Notes: generated from the letters alone by a model not told the origin. 64,000 nucleotides of DNA from Erysipelotrichaceae bacterium (GCA_012523895.1 JAAYSZ010000036.1:1-64000), one strand, 5' to 3'. Shown: positions 19,401-28,322, counted from the stretch's first letter. Made by a program: numbers and translations.

Positions 19401-20307
19401 TACATTAATAAGAAAGTTAGATAAAGAATCTTCTGAACTATATATAATAGATGGATTAAATTCTAATTTAAAAGAATTTTATAAAGTACCAGTTTTAATC
19501 GATATTTTAAGAAATGATGATTATGAAAAAATATTAAACTTATTTAAAAAATGTGAAAACATAATTAATTCAAATATAATAAATAAAAATATTTATATAA
19601 TTATTAATAATTTTCCTTTATTTAAAGAACAATATGAAAATCTTATGTCTTTAATTAAAAACATTTTATCTTTAGGTATTGATTATAAAATAAGAATTAT
19701 TTTATTTACTACCACTTATAATTCTTTACATTATCAAAAGCATAATTTGATAAACCAAAAAATATCTTTAATAAATGAAAATATGGGAGAAGTAATGGCA
19801 ATATTAGATACTAATGAAAAAGTGATTCAAGATAAAAAAGGATATGGATTAATAAAATTAAATAATGTATTAGAGTTTAGGTATTGTGAATTAAGTAAAG
19901 AAGAAATAAATGTTTTAATTAATAAAATAGTAAAAGTTCAAGGAAATAAAAAAATGTATGAATTACCATACGTTCCTAATTATTTAAGTATTGATGATTA
20001 CAAAGGAAAAGGAATACCCATTGGAATAAATACAGTTACATACAAATGGTTAGAATCAAGTAATGATATTTTCTTATGTGGCTTGTATACAGATTTAATT
20101 GAAGAATATGCTATAAAGTTTAATTTAAAAATAATAAAAAACGATCAAATAAATAAACAAATAAACAATAATAAATCTATTTTATGGGTAGGACCTGGTT
20201 ATACAAGGCAATATATATTACCTATAAATTCAAAAGATGATCTAAAAGAAAATGAAGCAAATTATTATCATAGAAATAAGGTTTATAAGATTAGGTTGAT
20301 ATCATGA
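16486..20307 (+). CDS. essC: Type VII secretion EssC-like FtsK/SpoIIIE ATPase
   Basis: N-terminal FHA-like (IIIGNDIHNDIYISDSLLNKIHMEI), two TM helices, D1 Walker A GMTGSGKS and Walker B LLIIVDEFAEL; two further C-terminal ATPase-like regions. Confidence 0.88.
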   Translation: MLIIKQRGKIQKFFDFNRYKDRHIQINIDKEYVIFYYKNNNFYYELSNSLEVIDDLCKEERLITLSKTNEYDPILLIFSFYDENINRYTKYENKRNIIIGNDIHNDIYISDSLLNKIHMEIDTFNKTYINNNYIKTYINNKISSNNFSNQDIIQLINLKIIIHEDFIMVNDCNNIHVNLNKYTGFKSNYHFTNNEIYIKKLFRVYSEFKFKEFIVKQPMPMYTITQNPLIFSIGPALTMSLASLLSGSISVYNSYMQGRSIIETIPMLILPLVMLISTLFWNPIQRRFEKNKKIKYEILRNKEFVKSLQSIEKELNYEKQKYRNFIKDNYLNPMQLSLSINKNKKLLYQKDLNHKDFLKLYIGKGNIKSNFKIINRHNLDDKLDKIFSEFCDRNLYILDIGIIIDLNDIKNISIVKNNYDEDIYVKYLLLQILTYYSFKDINLVILCDENWLNNNKEFLYINHLYNNSSRYIAINKNEVININKNIENKPTIVYIQNNELYKYLKIENSYILNSTNNINDIPSYCNSYIVVDEYKGIFVNNKNEIQKFKIENLSKININMLLYKLSKYKLFTDKTIINKKIISLFDILKINNVKELNIHYNYKNNINLQNIDIVLGKSDTYTDIKLDISEKGHGPHGLIAGMTGSGKSELIITLITLLSIKYSPKYLQIAIIDYKGGGIIQSFKNDLFTLPHLIGTLSNLDVNELRRCLVSFNEEIIKRQILFKKLSNKYNILNINIDIYQKYANKDSEFESLAHLLIIVDEFAELKKQEYEFMSELISIARIGRSLGIHLILSTQKPSGVVDDQIWSNCRFKICLKVQNKQDSYEMLHINDASLLKETGSFYLLYDNILEKGKAAWSNAYLNTDDINQIQLLDNTLNIINESFINNKNNKTQLMEIMDLICKYNKFDVKPLWLPPIEKVNFSNFNKDYFYLGLIDDYYSRTYKKLIYEDKHMVIFSINNDEKRKFLNVLLYTLIRKLDKESSELYIIDGLNSNLKEFYKVPVLIDILRNDDYEKILNLFKKCENIINSNIINKNIYIIINNFPLFKEQYENLMSLIKNILSLGIDYKIRIILFTTTYNSLHYQKHNLINQKISLINENMGEVMAILDTNEKVIQDKKGYGLIKLNNVLEFRYCELSKEEINVLINKIVKVQGNKKMYELPYVPNYLSIDDYKGKGIPIGINTVTYKWLESSNDIFLCGLYTDLIEEYAIKFNLKIIKNDQINKQINNNKSILWVGPGYTRQYILPINSKDDLKENEANYYHRNKVYKIRLIS

Positions 20308-20555
20308 ACACAATACTTTTAAATCTATATATTGTAGGAGCTAATAAACTATACAAAGTTAATTTCTCTGTAAATAAATCATTAATGGATAATATTACAA
20401 TTTTTTATAATCTAATAAATGATGAATTAAAAGATATATTTACTTTAGATAAATATATCTTAGTTTATGAAAATATTAGTAACAAAAAAATAAACTTATT
20501 TGTAAAAATAAAAGACTTAAATTTAATGGATAATAGTATATTAATTATTTATTGA
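20304..20555 (+). CDS. YukD/EsaB-like ubiquitin-fold protein
   Basis: 83 aa, overlaps the essC stop (ATGA), ubiquitin-like pattern; genomic context of YukD. Confidence 0.65.
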   Translation: MNTILLNLYIVGANKLYKVNFSVNKSLMDNITIFYNLINDELKDIFTLDKYILVYENISNKKINLFVKIKDLNLMDNSILIIY

Positions 20556-21387
20556 AAATAAGTCTATAAGTACAATGCTTACATAAAGGTTCAATTACTT
20601 TTCTGTTTTTAAATCCATTAATAATATTAAGATATTTATCACTTTCTAAAATTTCTTTTAAGTTATTTGTGTATATGTTTCCTAAATTAATATCTCCTTC
20701 ACTATCCAAGCAACATATACTAACTAATCCATTAGATAATATTGCAAGCATATTAATTCCACCTAAACAATATCCTTTATCAGAAACAAAATCATTAGAT
20801 AAAGAAGGCCATTCAAAGATATTATTAAATGCCACAAATACATTATTCATGATTTTATAGCTTTTATCTTTTGAAGTTATTTTAAAGTCAAAGTTAGATT
20901 CTAGTTTATTTAATAAAAATTTAGTTTTATTATCCATAATATCTTCATTATTAAATCTAAGTTCTATATAAGTCTTATTTAATTCACTAGCTTGTCTAGA
21001 GAACTTTATAATATTATCATAATATTTATCAATATCAATACTTTGATAAGAAATACTATGAAGTGAAATGCTTATTTTTCTAACATTACCTTTTAATAAA
21101 AAATTACATTTATCAATCAAACTTCCATTAGTAACAATCTGTATATTAAAATATTTTTCTTTTGCGATATTAATAAATTCTTCTAATAAAGGGTGCATTA
21201 AAGGCTCACCTTGAACATGCAAGTAAATATATCGGGTATAATCTTTAATTTGATCAAGGATATGAACAAATTCTTTTTTATTCATATAATAAATATTTCT
21301 TGAATTTTTCTTACAAAAAGTGCAATTTAGATTGCACTGATTTGTTATTTCAATGTATACACGTTTAAACATAATTTTATTATACAT
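20545..21387 (-). CDS. Radical SAM protein with SPASM-like C-terminus
   Basis: EITNQCNLNCTFCKKNSR (CxxxCxxC), HVQGEPLMHP, C-terminal CCLDSEGDINLGNIYTNNLKEI...CKHCTYR. Confidence 0.88.
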   Translation of the reverse strand: MYNKIMFKRVYIEITNQCNLNCTFCKKNSRNIYYMNKKEFVHILDQIKDYTRYIYLHVQGEPLMHPLLEEFINIAKEKYFNIQIVTNGSLIDKCNFLLKGNVRKISISLHSISYQSIDIDKYYDNIIKFSRQASELNKTYIELRFNNEDIMDNKTKFLLNKLESNFDFKITSKDKSYKIMNNVFVAFNNIFEWPSLSNDFVSDKGYCLGGINMLAILSNGLVSICCLDSEGDINLGNIYTNNLKEILESDKYLNIINGFKNRKVIEPLCKHCTYRLIFNK

Positions 21388-22121
21388 TATTTTAATATAC
21401 GTTTTAAAAATTCTCTTGTTCTTTCACTTTTTGGATTTTTAAATATTTGAGAAGGGGAGCCAGATTCTTCAATAACTCCTTTATCCATAAAGATAACCTT
21501 ATTAGCAACATCTCTAGCAAATTCCATTTCATGAGTAACAATAATCATTGTTAAACCTTCTTTTGCTAAATCTTTCATTACACTTAATACTTCTTGAACC
21601 ATTTCTGGATCTAAGGCACTTGTAGGCTCATCAAACAATAAAACCTTTGGATTCATACACAATGCTCTAGCAATTGCAACTCTTTGTTTTTGACCACCAG
21701 AAAGAGTTGTACTAGCTGAACTAGCAAAATCCTTCATACCAACTTTTTCAAGAAAATACATTGCTGTTTCATATGCTTCTTCTTTAGTTTTATTTAAAAC
21801 TTTTTGTTGAGCTATCATACAATTTTTAATAACACTCATATTATTAAATAAATTAAATGATTGAAAAACCATTCCAACTTTTGCTCTATATTCATTAATA
21901 TTATTTGAAGAATCTAAAATATCTTTACCTTCAAATAATATTTTTCCATTATCATATACTTCTAATCTATTAATACATCTTAGCATGGTACTTTTTCCAC
22001 TACCACTTGCACCAATTAAGCATACAACTTCTTTTTCTTTAACTTCAAAATCTATCCCTTTAAGCACTTCTAATTGTCCAAAGGATTTATGAATGTTTTC
22101 AACTTTAATAATAGTATTCAT
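21387..22121 (-). CDS. Amino acid ABC transporter ATP-binding protein (GlnQ-like)
   Basis: [45 protein letters not shown]. Confidence 0.95.
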   Translation of the reverse strand: MNTIIKVENIHKSFGQLEVLKGIDFEVKEKEVVCLIGASGSGKSTMLRCINRLEVYDNGKILFEGKDILDSSNNINEYRAKVGMVFQSFNLFNNMSVIKNCMIAQQKVLNKTKEEAYETAMYFLEKVGMKDFASSASTTLSGGQKQRVAIARALCMNPKVLLFDEPTSALDPEMVQEVLSVMKDLAKEGLTMIIVTHEMEFARDVANKVIFMDKGVIEESGSPSQIFKNPKSERTREFLKRILK

Positions 22122-22130
22122 ATTTTCCTC

Positions 22131-22877
22131 CTACAATCCTTGATTAGCTACAGATGTATCAGAGCTAGGATAAGAACTTTTTGTTTGATTCATTTTTTGT
22201 TCAATATATCCAAGGATTCTACTACATATAATAGTGAGTATTAAATAAATTATTGCGGTTACTAAGAATGTTTCTTTATATTTAAATACTGTTCCTGCAA
22301 TAGAGTTTGATTGAAAAAATAATTCGGTAACTGAAATAACATTTAATACAGAACTATCTTTAATATTTACAATTAACTCATTTCCAATAGAAGGGAATGT
22401 ATTTTTTATTGCTTGTGGTATAACTACTAGTAGCATTGTTTGAGAAGAACTCATACCTAAAGATCTTGCTGCTTCACTTTGACCAGAATCTACAGCTTGA
22501 ATACCAGCTCTTACAATTTCTGACATATATGCACCAGTATTAATAGAAATAATAAACATACCAGCTATAAGAGGTGTCCAATTTAATGTTGTTCTTAGTG
22601 CATGATAAATAAATACAGCTTGAACCATCATTGGAGTACCTCTAAAAACTTCAATATAAATTGATGATAATACAAAGAATATTTTTTTAGATACTCTTTG
22701 TATTAAACTATCACTGTTTTCAATTTTAATTGCTCTAAATCCACCAATTAATAATCCAATAATTAAGCCAACACCTGTTCCTACAAAAGATATTAAAAGA
22801 GTATATTGTAAGCCATAAAGAAACGAGGGCCAATATTTATTAAATATCGTAATAGAAGATTCAATTAAGGCTATCAT
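22131..22877 (-). CDS. Amino acid ABC transporter permease (HisM/GlnP-like)
   Basis: EVFRGTPMMVQAVFIYHAL, EIVRAGIQAVDSGQSEAARSLGMS motif. Confidence 0.94.
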   Translation of the reverse strand: MIALIESSITIFNKYWPSFLYGLQYTLLISFVGTGVGLIIGLLIGGFRAIKIENSDSLIQRVSKKIFFVLSSIYIEVFRGTPMMVQAVFIYHALRTTLNWTPLIAGMFIISINTGAYMSEIVRAGIQAVDSGQSEAARSLGMSSSQTMLLVVIPQAIKNTFPSIGNELIVNIKDSSVLNVISVTELFFQSNSIAGTVFKYKETFLVTAIIYLILTIICSRILGYIEQKMNQTKSSYPSSDTSVANQGL

Positions 22878-23686
22878 TATTCACCTGCAGGTTGACGATT
22901 TGTTGCATCTAACATTAATTGGTTTCTTTCATCCATAGAAATATCTTTTAAAGCTTCTTCTAAAAGGTCTAATAATTCAGTATTTCCTTTTTTAACTGCT
23001 ATTGAAACAGTTGTATCAGCTTCAAATCCATTTCCTTCACTAAATTGTACAATTGCTAAATCAGGGTTAGCACTAACAACACCTGTAGCAACTGGAAGTT
23101 CAGCTGTTAAAGCATCAACTTCACCACTTTGTAATGAAACAACCATTAATGGATAAGTAGCTAAAGGTACAGCATGGTTAACACCTTCTATTTGAGGAAT
23201 AATATCATCATATAAAGTATTAATTTGTCCTAAAACTTTTTTACCACTAAAATCTTGAATGTTTGTAGCATTTACTAAATCATCATCTTTTCTTACTATC
23301 ATAACCATATCTGATTCATAATAAGGTGAAGTAAAGTCAGCATTTTGAGCTCTTTCAGGTGTTTCAGTCATACCAGCAATAATAGCATCAATTTCACCTG
23401 AAGATAATGCAGGTTCTAAACCTTCCCAAGCTATCTTTTTAATAACTAAGGTTTTATTTAAAGCTTTAGCTACTTTACTTGCGATAACAACATCATAGCC
23501 ATCGCAATAATCAACATCGCTTATTTTTACTGCAGTATCATTTGCTTCTAATGTAGTCCAGTTAAATGGAGCATAATTACATTCCATACCGACTGTGAAT
23601 GTATCTTCTTTAGTTTCATTGCTTGATTCACTAGAACATCCAACAAGAACTAATAGAAGACTTAGTAAAATAATAATTTTTTTCAT
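22877..23686 (-). CDS. Amino acid ABC transporter substrate-binding lipoprotein (probable lysine/basic amino acid)
   Basis: Lipobox LLVLVGCSS; SBP family 3 motifs (VGMECNYAPFNW, GYDVVIASKVAKAL, DAIIAGMTETPERA); downstream of an L-box. Confidence 0.92.
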   Translation of the reverse strand: MKKIIILLSLLLVLVGCSSESSNETKEDTFTVGMECNYAPFNWTTLEANDTAVKISDVDYCDGYDVVIASKVAKALNKTLVIKKIAWEGLEPALSSGEIDAIIAGMTETPERAQNADFTSPYYESDMVMIVRKDDDLVNATNIQDFSGKKVLGQINTLYDDIIPQIEGVNHAVPLATYPLMVVSLQSGEVDALTAELPVATGVVSANPDLAIVQFSEGNGFEADTTVSIAVKKGNTELLDLLEEALKDISMDERNQLMLDATNRQPAGE

Positions 23687-23716
23687 TTTTCTTTCCTCCC
23701 ATTATATAAAAATAAA

Positions 23717-23736
23717 ACATATGCTATTGCATATGT
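23717..23736 (-). terminator. Riboswitch expression-platform terminator
   Basis: On the minus strand ACATATGC-AATA-GCATATGT followed by TTTATTTTTATA. Confidence 0.75.
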
Positions 23737-23754
23737 GGTATGTCAATAGCGCCC

Positions 23755-23900
23755 TTTCTAAGAAAGGAGAGTAATAGGTCTTTCCTAAAACTCCATAATA
23801 ATTACTTGCCAGCAATTATTATTCGGCGATGATTACCTTTCATATATTTCATAGTTTGCCAACTCAATATATTACTAATTTACATCGCTACCTCTATATA
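23755..23900 (-). ncRNA. Lysine riboswitch (L-box)
   Basis: Minus strand reads AGAGGTAGCGATGTAAATTAGTA...GAAAGGTAATCATCGCCGAA...CTGGCAAGTAATTATTATGGAG...ACCTATTACTCT, matching the L-box core, with P1 AGAGGUAG / CUAUUACUCU. Confidence 0.82.
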
Positions 23901-23953
23901 TTTAATTTTTATATGGCTTAAATATAGTATGTTTGCTAATTAAAGTCAAATAA

Positions 23954-24697
23954 TCAGCGTTTCTTCTTCCATAAATCTAATTGTTCTTCATTATGTAACA
24001 TTTTTACAAAGTTAGATTTAGCCATTGGATAATTGTTATAAAGATTATTTAATAAATCTTTTATATCTTGTCTTTTGGTATATCCATCCATTGGACATGT
24101 GCTTTTAACAGTAGGAATATCAAATTTATTAATTGTATTAGTTATTTCTTTTTCACTTACATAAACAAAAGGTCTTATAAAAGTCATCTTAGTATTTGTT
24201 AAATACATTTTTGGAGAAAATGTAGATAATCTACCTCCATATATTGCATTTAATAATAATGTTTCTACTGCATCATCACTATGATGTGCAAATGCTGTTT
24301 TATTACAAGATAATTTAATTGCTTCTTGTATTACAGCTCCTTTTTTTAGCTTAGAACATAAACTACAAGATAATGAATCATCTTCATTTTTATTAAGTTT
24401 TAAAATTTCATAAATTTTAGTTGGAATATCATAATATTGGATATTGTTTTTTATAAAAAAATCTTTAACTAGTGAAAAATCCATGTTTTCAAAACCCATA
24501 TCTAAATGAATTCCCAATATATCAAAATCTTTATTGTCATATTTTTTAGCTATTTTTTTATAAGTGTTCAATGCATATAATAAAACCATACTATCTTTTC
24601 CACCAGAAATACCAACAGCGATTTTATCATTGTTGTCTATTAGACCGTAGTCAATATCAGCTTTTCTAATTTTTCCTAATATTTTATTTAATGACAT
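23954..24697 (-). CDS. TtcA-like PP-loop tRNA thiolation protein
   Basis: GISGGKDSMVLLYAL PP-loop; SCSLCSKLKKGAV; AHHSDDAVETLLLNAIYGGRL. Confidence 0.85.
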   Translation of the reverse strand: MSLNKILGKIRKADIDYGLIDNNDKIAVGISGGKDSMVLLYALNTYKKIAKKYDNKDFDILGIHLDMGFENMDFSLVKDFFIKNNIQYYDIPTKIYEILKLNKNEDDSLSCSLCSKLKKGAVIQEAIKLSCNKTAFAHHSDDAVETLLLNAIYGGRLSTFSPKMYLTNTKMTFIRPFVYVSEKEITNTINKFDIPTVKSTCPMDGYTKRQDIKDLLNNLYNNYPMAKSNFVKMLHNEEQLDLWKKKR

Positions 24698-24761
24698 TTT
24701 AACTCCTTTAATGTGCTTTGCTATTATATCATGATGTTGCTATAATTACTTAGGAAATCAT

Positions 24762-25607
24762 ATGGAAAATGGAATATTGTATGTTAATAAACCCAAAGGA
24801 ATGACATCCTTTGATGTTGTTTATAAACTAAGAAAAAAATTAAATATAAAATCAATAGGACATACAGGAACTTTGGATCCAAATGCTGAAGGTTTACTTA
24901 TTGTATTATTAGGAAAATATACAAAGCTTTTACCATATTGTAATCATGATAATAAGGAATATATTGCTACTTTTAAATTCGGAATTAAAACTGATACATT
25001 AGATATATGGGGAGAAACACTTGATACAAAAAATAATATAATTATTACTAAAGAAAAATTAGAAGAAGTATTAAAAACTTTTTTAGGTAAACAAAAACAA
25101 ATACCTCCTATGTATTCAGCTAAAAAAGTTAAAGGAAAAAAACTTTATGAATATGCTAGAGATAATAAGGAAATAAAAAGAGAACCCATAGATATATTTA
25201 TAAATAATATAGAACTATTATCATTTGATAAAGAAGTTAAGATAAAAACAACGGTATCTTCTGGTACATATATTAGAACATTAATTGATGATATAGGAAC
25301 TAAATTAAATACTTATGCATGTATGACTGGGTTAATTAGAACTGCAATAGGTGATGTTAATTTAGATAATAGTATTAATTTAGATGATATTAATAAAGAA
25401 ACAATGTTAATTAGTAATCCTAGACTAATACTTGATTCAAATATAGAAATGTTAGAATCTAATAAAATAGAAGATATAAAAAATGGCAAAAAAATTAATT
25501 TGGATTCTAATAATAAAACTATATTATTAACTAATAATGAAAAATTACTTGCAATCTATGAAAAAGTAGAAGGTAATATATATAGATGTAGACGAGGTTT
25601 ATGGTAA
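24762..25607 (+). CDS. truB: tRNA pseudouridine(55) synthase TruB
   Basis: GILYVNKPKGMTSFDVV, GHTGTLDPNAEGLL, SSGTYIRTLIDDIG. Confidence 0.95.
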   Translation: MENGILYVNKPKGMTSFDVVYKLRKKLNIKSIGHTGTLDPNAEGLLIVLLGKYTKLLPYCNHDNKEYIATFKFGIKTDTLDIWGETLDTKNNIIITKEKLEEVLKTFLGKQKQIPPMYSAKKVKGKKLYEYARDNKEIKREPIDIFINNIELLSFDKEVKIKTTVSSGTYIRTLIDDIGTKLNTYACMTGLIRTAIGDVNLDNSINLDDINKETMLISNPRLILDSNIEMLESNKIEDIKNGKKINLDSNNKTILLTNNEKLLAIYEKVEGNIYRCRRGLW

Positions 25608-26537
25608 ATGAGAATTATTCAAATAGAACTAGGAAGACCAATAAGAATTGATAAACCACTTTGTGCTTGTATTGGGTATTTTGATGGGATTCATTTAGGA
25701 CATCAAGCTTTAATAAATAAAACATTAGAATTATCAAAAATACATAATTGTGATGCTGCTTTGATTACTTTTGATCCCGATCCTAGAGTGACTGTAACAG
25801 GAATAAAAAATATTAAACATTTAACTACTATGAAACAAAGAATTAATTTAGCGGTTAAATATGGAATTAGAAACATAATAATATTAAAGTTTTCTAAAGA
25901 AATGGCTAATTTGGATTATGAAGTTTTTGAAGATGAAATTTTAGTCAAATGTAATTTGATCGCTCTTGTATGTGGTTTTGATTTTAGGTATGGTAAAAAT
26001 GGAGAAGGTAATTCTTTAACCTTAAAAGCATCTGGTAAGTTTGAGGTTGAAATTATTGATAGTGTAAATGAAAATAATGAAAAAATTAGTACTACAAGAA
26101 TTTTAAGTGAATTACAAAAAGGTAAAATTGAAAAAGCTAATAAATTATTAGGATACTACTATGAAATTCAAGGTAGGATAATTGAGGGTAGAGGAAAAGG
26201 AAAAACTATTGGATTTCCTACCGCAAATATAGAACCCGAAGATGAATATTATTTACCTAAACAAGGAGTATATAGTGCATATATAAGATTAGACAATATA
26301 TGGTATAAAGCTATGGTCAATATAGGTCATAATCCTACTTTTAATGAAGTTGATGAAGTATCTTTAGAGGCTCATATATTGGATTTTAATAAAGATATAT
26401 ATGGAAAAAACATCAGTTTACAGTTTGTGAATTATTTAAGAGATGAAATAAAATTTAATAGTGTTGAAAATTTAAAACTTCAATTAGATCAAGACTTAAT
26501 GACTGTAAGAAAAACTTTAGATAATTATAAAGGATAG
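25608..26537 (+). CDS. ribF: Bifunctional riboflavin kinase/FAD synthetase
   Basis: IGYFDGIHLGHQALI; GRGKGKTIGFPTANIE; GVYSAYI. Confidence 0.95.
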   Translation: MRIIQIELGRPIRIDKPLCACIGYFDGIHLGHQALINKTLELSKIHNCDAALITFDPDPRVTVTGIKNIKHLTTMKQRINLAVKYGIRNIIILKFSKEMANLDYEVFEDEILVKCNLIALVCGFDFRYGKNGEGNSLTLKASGKFEVEIIDSVNENNEKISTTRILSELQKGKIEKANKLLGYYYEIQGRIIEGRGKGKTIGFPTANIEPEDEYYLPKQGVYSAYIRLDNIWYKAMVNIGHNPTFNEVDEVSLEAHILDFNKDIYGKNISLQFVNYLRDEIKFNSVENLKLQLDQDLMTVRKTLDNYKG

Positions 26538-26543
26538 ATAATA

Positions 26544-27911
26544 ATGAGATTACAATTGTTTGATTTTATTGATGAAATAGTAGATGTGTATAATAAAGAT
26601 AGAGAAATCTATGAAAATGCAAATCTAATTTTAATCAATTTTTTTACTAAGCATTTTCAAGATAAGTATGATGCAGTTACATCTGTGTATTCTCGTGTTA
26701 AAAGTAATGAAAGTGTAAGAGAAAAATTAATAAGAAATAAATTTTATTTGAAATATGATAATGTTCAAGATGCACTTGGTAATATGGTTGATTTAGTAGG
26801 ATTAACAATAGAGTGTAGATTTATAAAAGATGAGCTTAGTGTTTATAATAGATTAGTTGAATGTTTTGAAAATCATGATGAAACATATTATAAATGTATA
26901 TTTAATAAGGAAATGTTTTTAAATTTAAAAATGCCACAGCCTCAAGTTCAAAGAAATGGATTTCCTAATTATAGAATTGATGGTTTTATTTTACTAGATA
27001 ATAAAAAAGTGAATTTTGAATTGCAAATTAAAGCAATGGTTCATTCATTTTGGTCAAATATTGAACATCAAGTAGTTTATAAAAACACTAAACTAGTTAC
27101 ATATAATTCACTTATATCTACTATGTTAAGTTCTATAAAAGATAGTTTAGATGTCGTAGATAATCAATTAGAAATAATTTATAATCAGATAATTGATACT
27201 AATATAAGTGATAAAAGAATTGGTGTAACACCTGAAACATTTAAAATGATGGTTGCATCATCAATCAATGAGCTTGTAAGTGAAAGAATGTTAAAGAGTG
27301 TAGGAGTAACTACTAATTTTAAACAATGCAGTTCTATGCTTAGTCAATATATTTATATTACTGAATTTTTAAATGCTGAAAACCCTGCATTAAAAATGGT
27401 TGAATATTTTGAACATTTAAATTATTTAAGAGTAAATGAAATTGACTTTACAAAAGAAATTTATTTAGAAGAATTCTATCATAATGATATTTTTTGTAAA
27501 AACATAGGAGATTATTGGATATCAGTAATGAATGTAGATTATGAGTGGCATGTATTTTTTATAATATTATTTTCATTACAACCAGGCAGTCCAATTTATG
27601 ATTTTAAAAGATTTACAGAAACTGTTAAATCATTAATAATGCCTAAATCATGGATAAAAGATATATTTAAAGACTTTAATAAAGAAGATAAAAATAAATC
27701 TTTAAATTTTATTTCTAAACTTGTTTCAGAGATTATAATTAAGCAAGATAGTTTATCTATGATTTATGAAGAAACACTTTATAATATAATGAATATACTA
27801 ATTGAATTAGTTAATACTATGGAAAAAAGATATAAAAACTATAATGAGATTCTTGAAGAAGAACAGATTATATATACATATCTTAATAGGCATATAAAAG
27901 CATTGTTTTAA
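26544..27911 (+). CDS. RelA/SpoT-domain protein with long uncharacterised C-terminal region
   Basis: DLVGLTIECRF...FELQIKAMVHSFWSNIEHQVVYKN matches the RelA_SpoT synthetase fold; ~240 aa C-terminal extension not recognised. Confidence 0.75.
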   Translation: MRLQLFDFIDEIVDVYNKDREIYENANLILINFFTKHFQDKYDAVTSVYSRVKSNESVREKLIRNKFYLKYDNVQDALGNMVDLVGLTIECRFIKDELSVYNRLVECFENHDETYYKCIFNKEMFLNLKMPQPQVQRNGFPNYRIDGFILLDNKKVNFELQIKAMVHSFWSNIEHQVVYKNTKLVTYNSLISTMLSSIKDSLDVVDNQLEIIYNQIIDTNISDKRIGVTPETFKMMVASSINELVSERMLKSVGVTTNFKQCSSMLSQYIYITEFLNAENPALKMVEYFEHLNYLRVNEIDFTKEIYLEEFYHNDIFCKNIGDYWISVMNVDYEWHVFFIILFSLQPGSPIYDFKRFTETVKSLIMPKSWIKDIFKDFNKEDKNKSLNFISKLVSEIIIKQDSLSMIYEETLYNIMNILIELVNTMEKRYKNYNEILEEEQIIYTYLNRHIKALF

Positions 27912-27952
27912 TTAAATTTAATTTGTATAATAATATAGGTAAGGAGAATTAT

Positions 27953-28279
27953 ATGTCAAAAGAGTATATTTTATTAAAAGAAAAGTCTGATTCAGGTATT
28001 ATTGCTTTAAATAAATCTGTGTTTGAAAGTATTGTAGAAATTTCACAAGATGATATTGAAGGATTTCAAAAAATACCAACAACAAGATTCTCAAAACCTG
28101 TATCTGTAAAAATAGTAAAAAATAAATTACATATTTCAGTAGATGTTAATGTAAAATATGGGGCTAATGTTAATAGTATTAGTAAGAAATTACAAAATAA
28201 AATATATAATAATATCTTACAGATGACAGGCCTAAAAACATCAGAAATTACAATAAATGTAATAAGTTTCTCGATATAA
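27953..28279 (+). CDS. Asp23/Gls24 family protein
   Basis: SD AAGGAG upstream of ATG 27953; SGIIALNKSVFESIVEIS... typical of Asp23/Gls24. Start chosen in preference to 27923 from the ORF track. Confidence 0.75.
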   Translation: MSKEYILLKEKSDSGIIALNKSVFESIVEISQDDIEGFQKIPTTRFSKPVSVKIVKNKLHISVDVNVKYGANVNSISKKLQNKIYNNILQMTGLKTSEITINVISFSI

Positions 28280-28297
28280 ACTCCAAACGGAGTTTTT
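28278..28297 (+). terminator. Intrinsic terminator
   Basis: AAACTCC-AAAC-GGAGTTTTT immediately at the stop codon. Confidence 0.65.
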
Positions 28298-28322
28298 ATT
28301 TTCATTTTAAAAAAGGAGTTTC

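Noticed and set aside
13769-20555. Type VII locus as part of a prophage or ICE
   Set aside because: No integrase, tRNA junction, phage or conjugation genes on either side; flanks are core genes.
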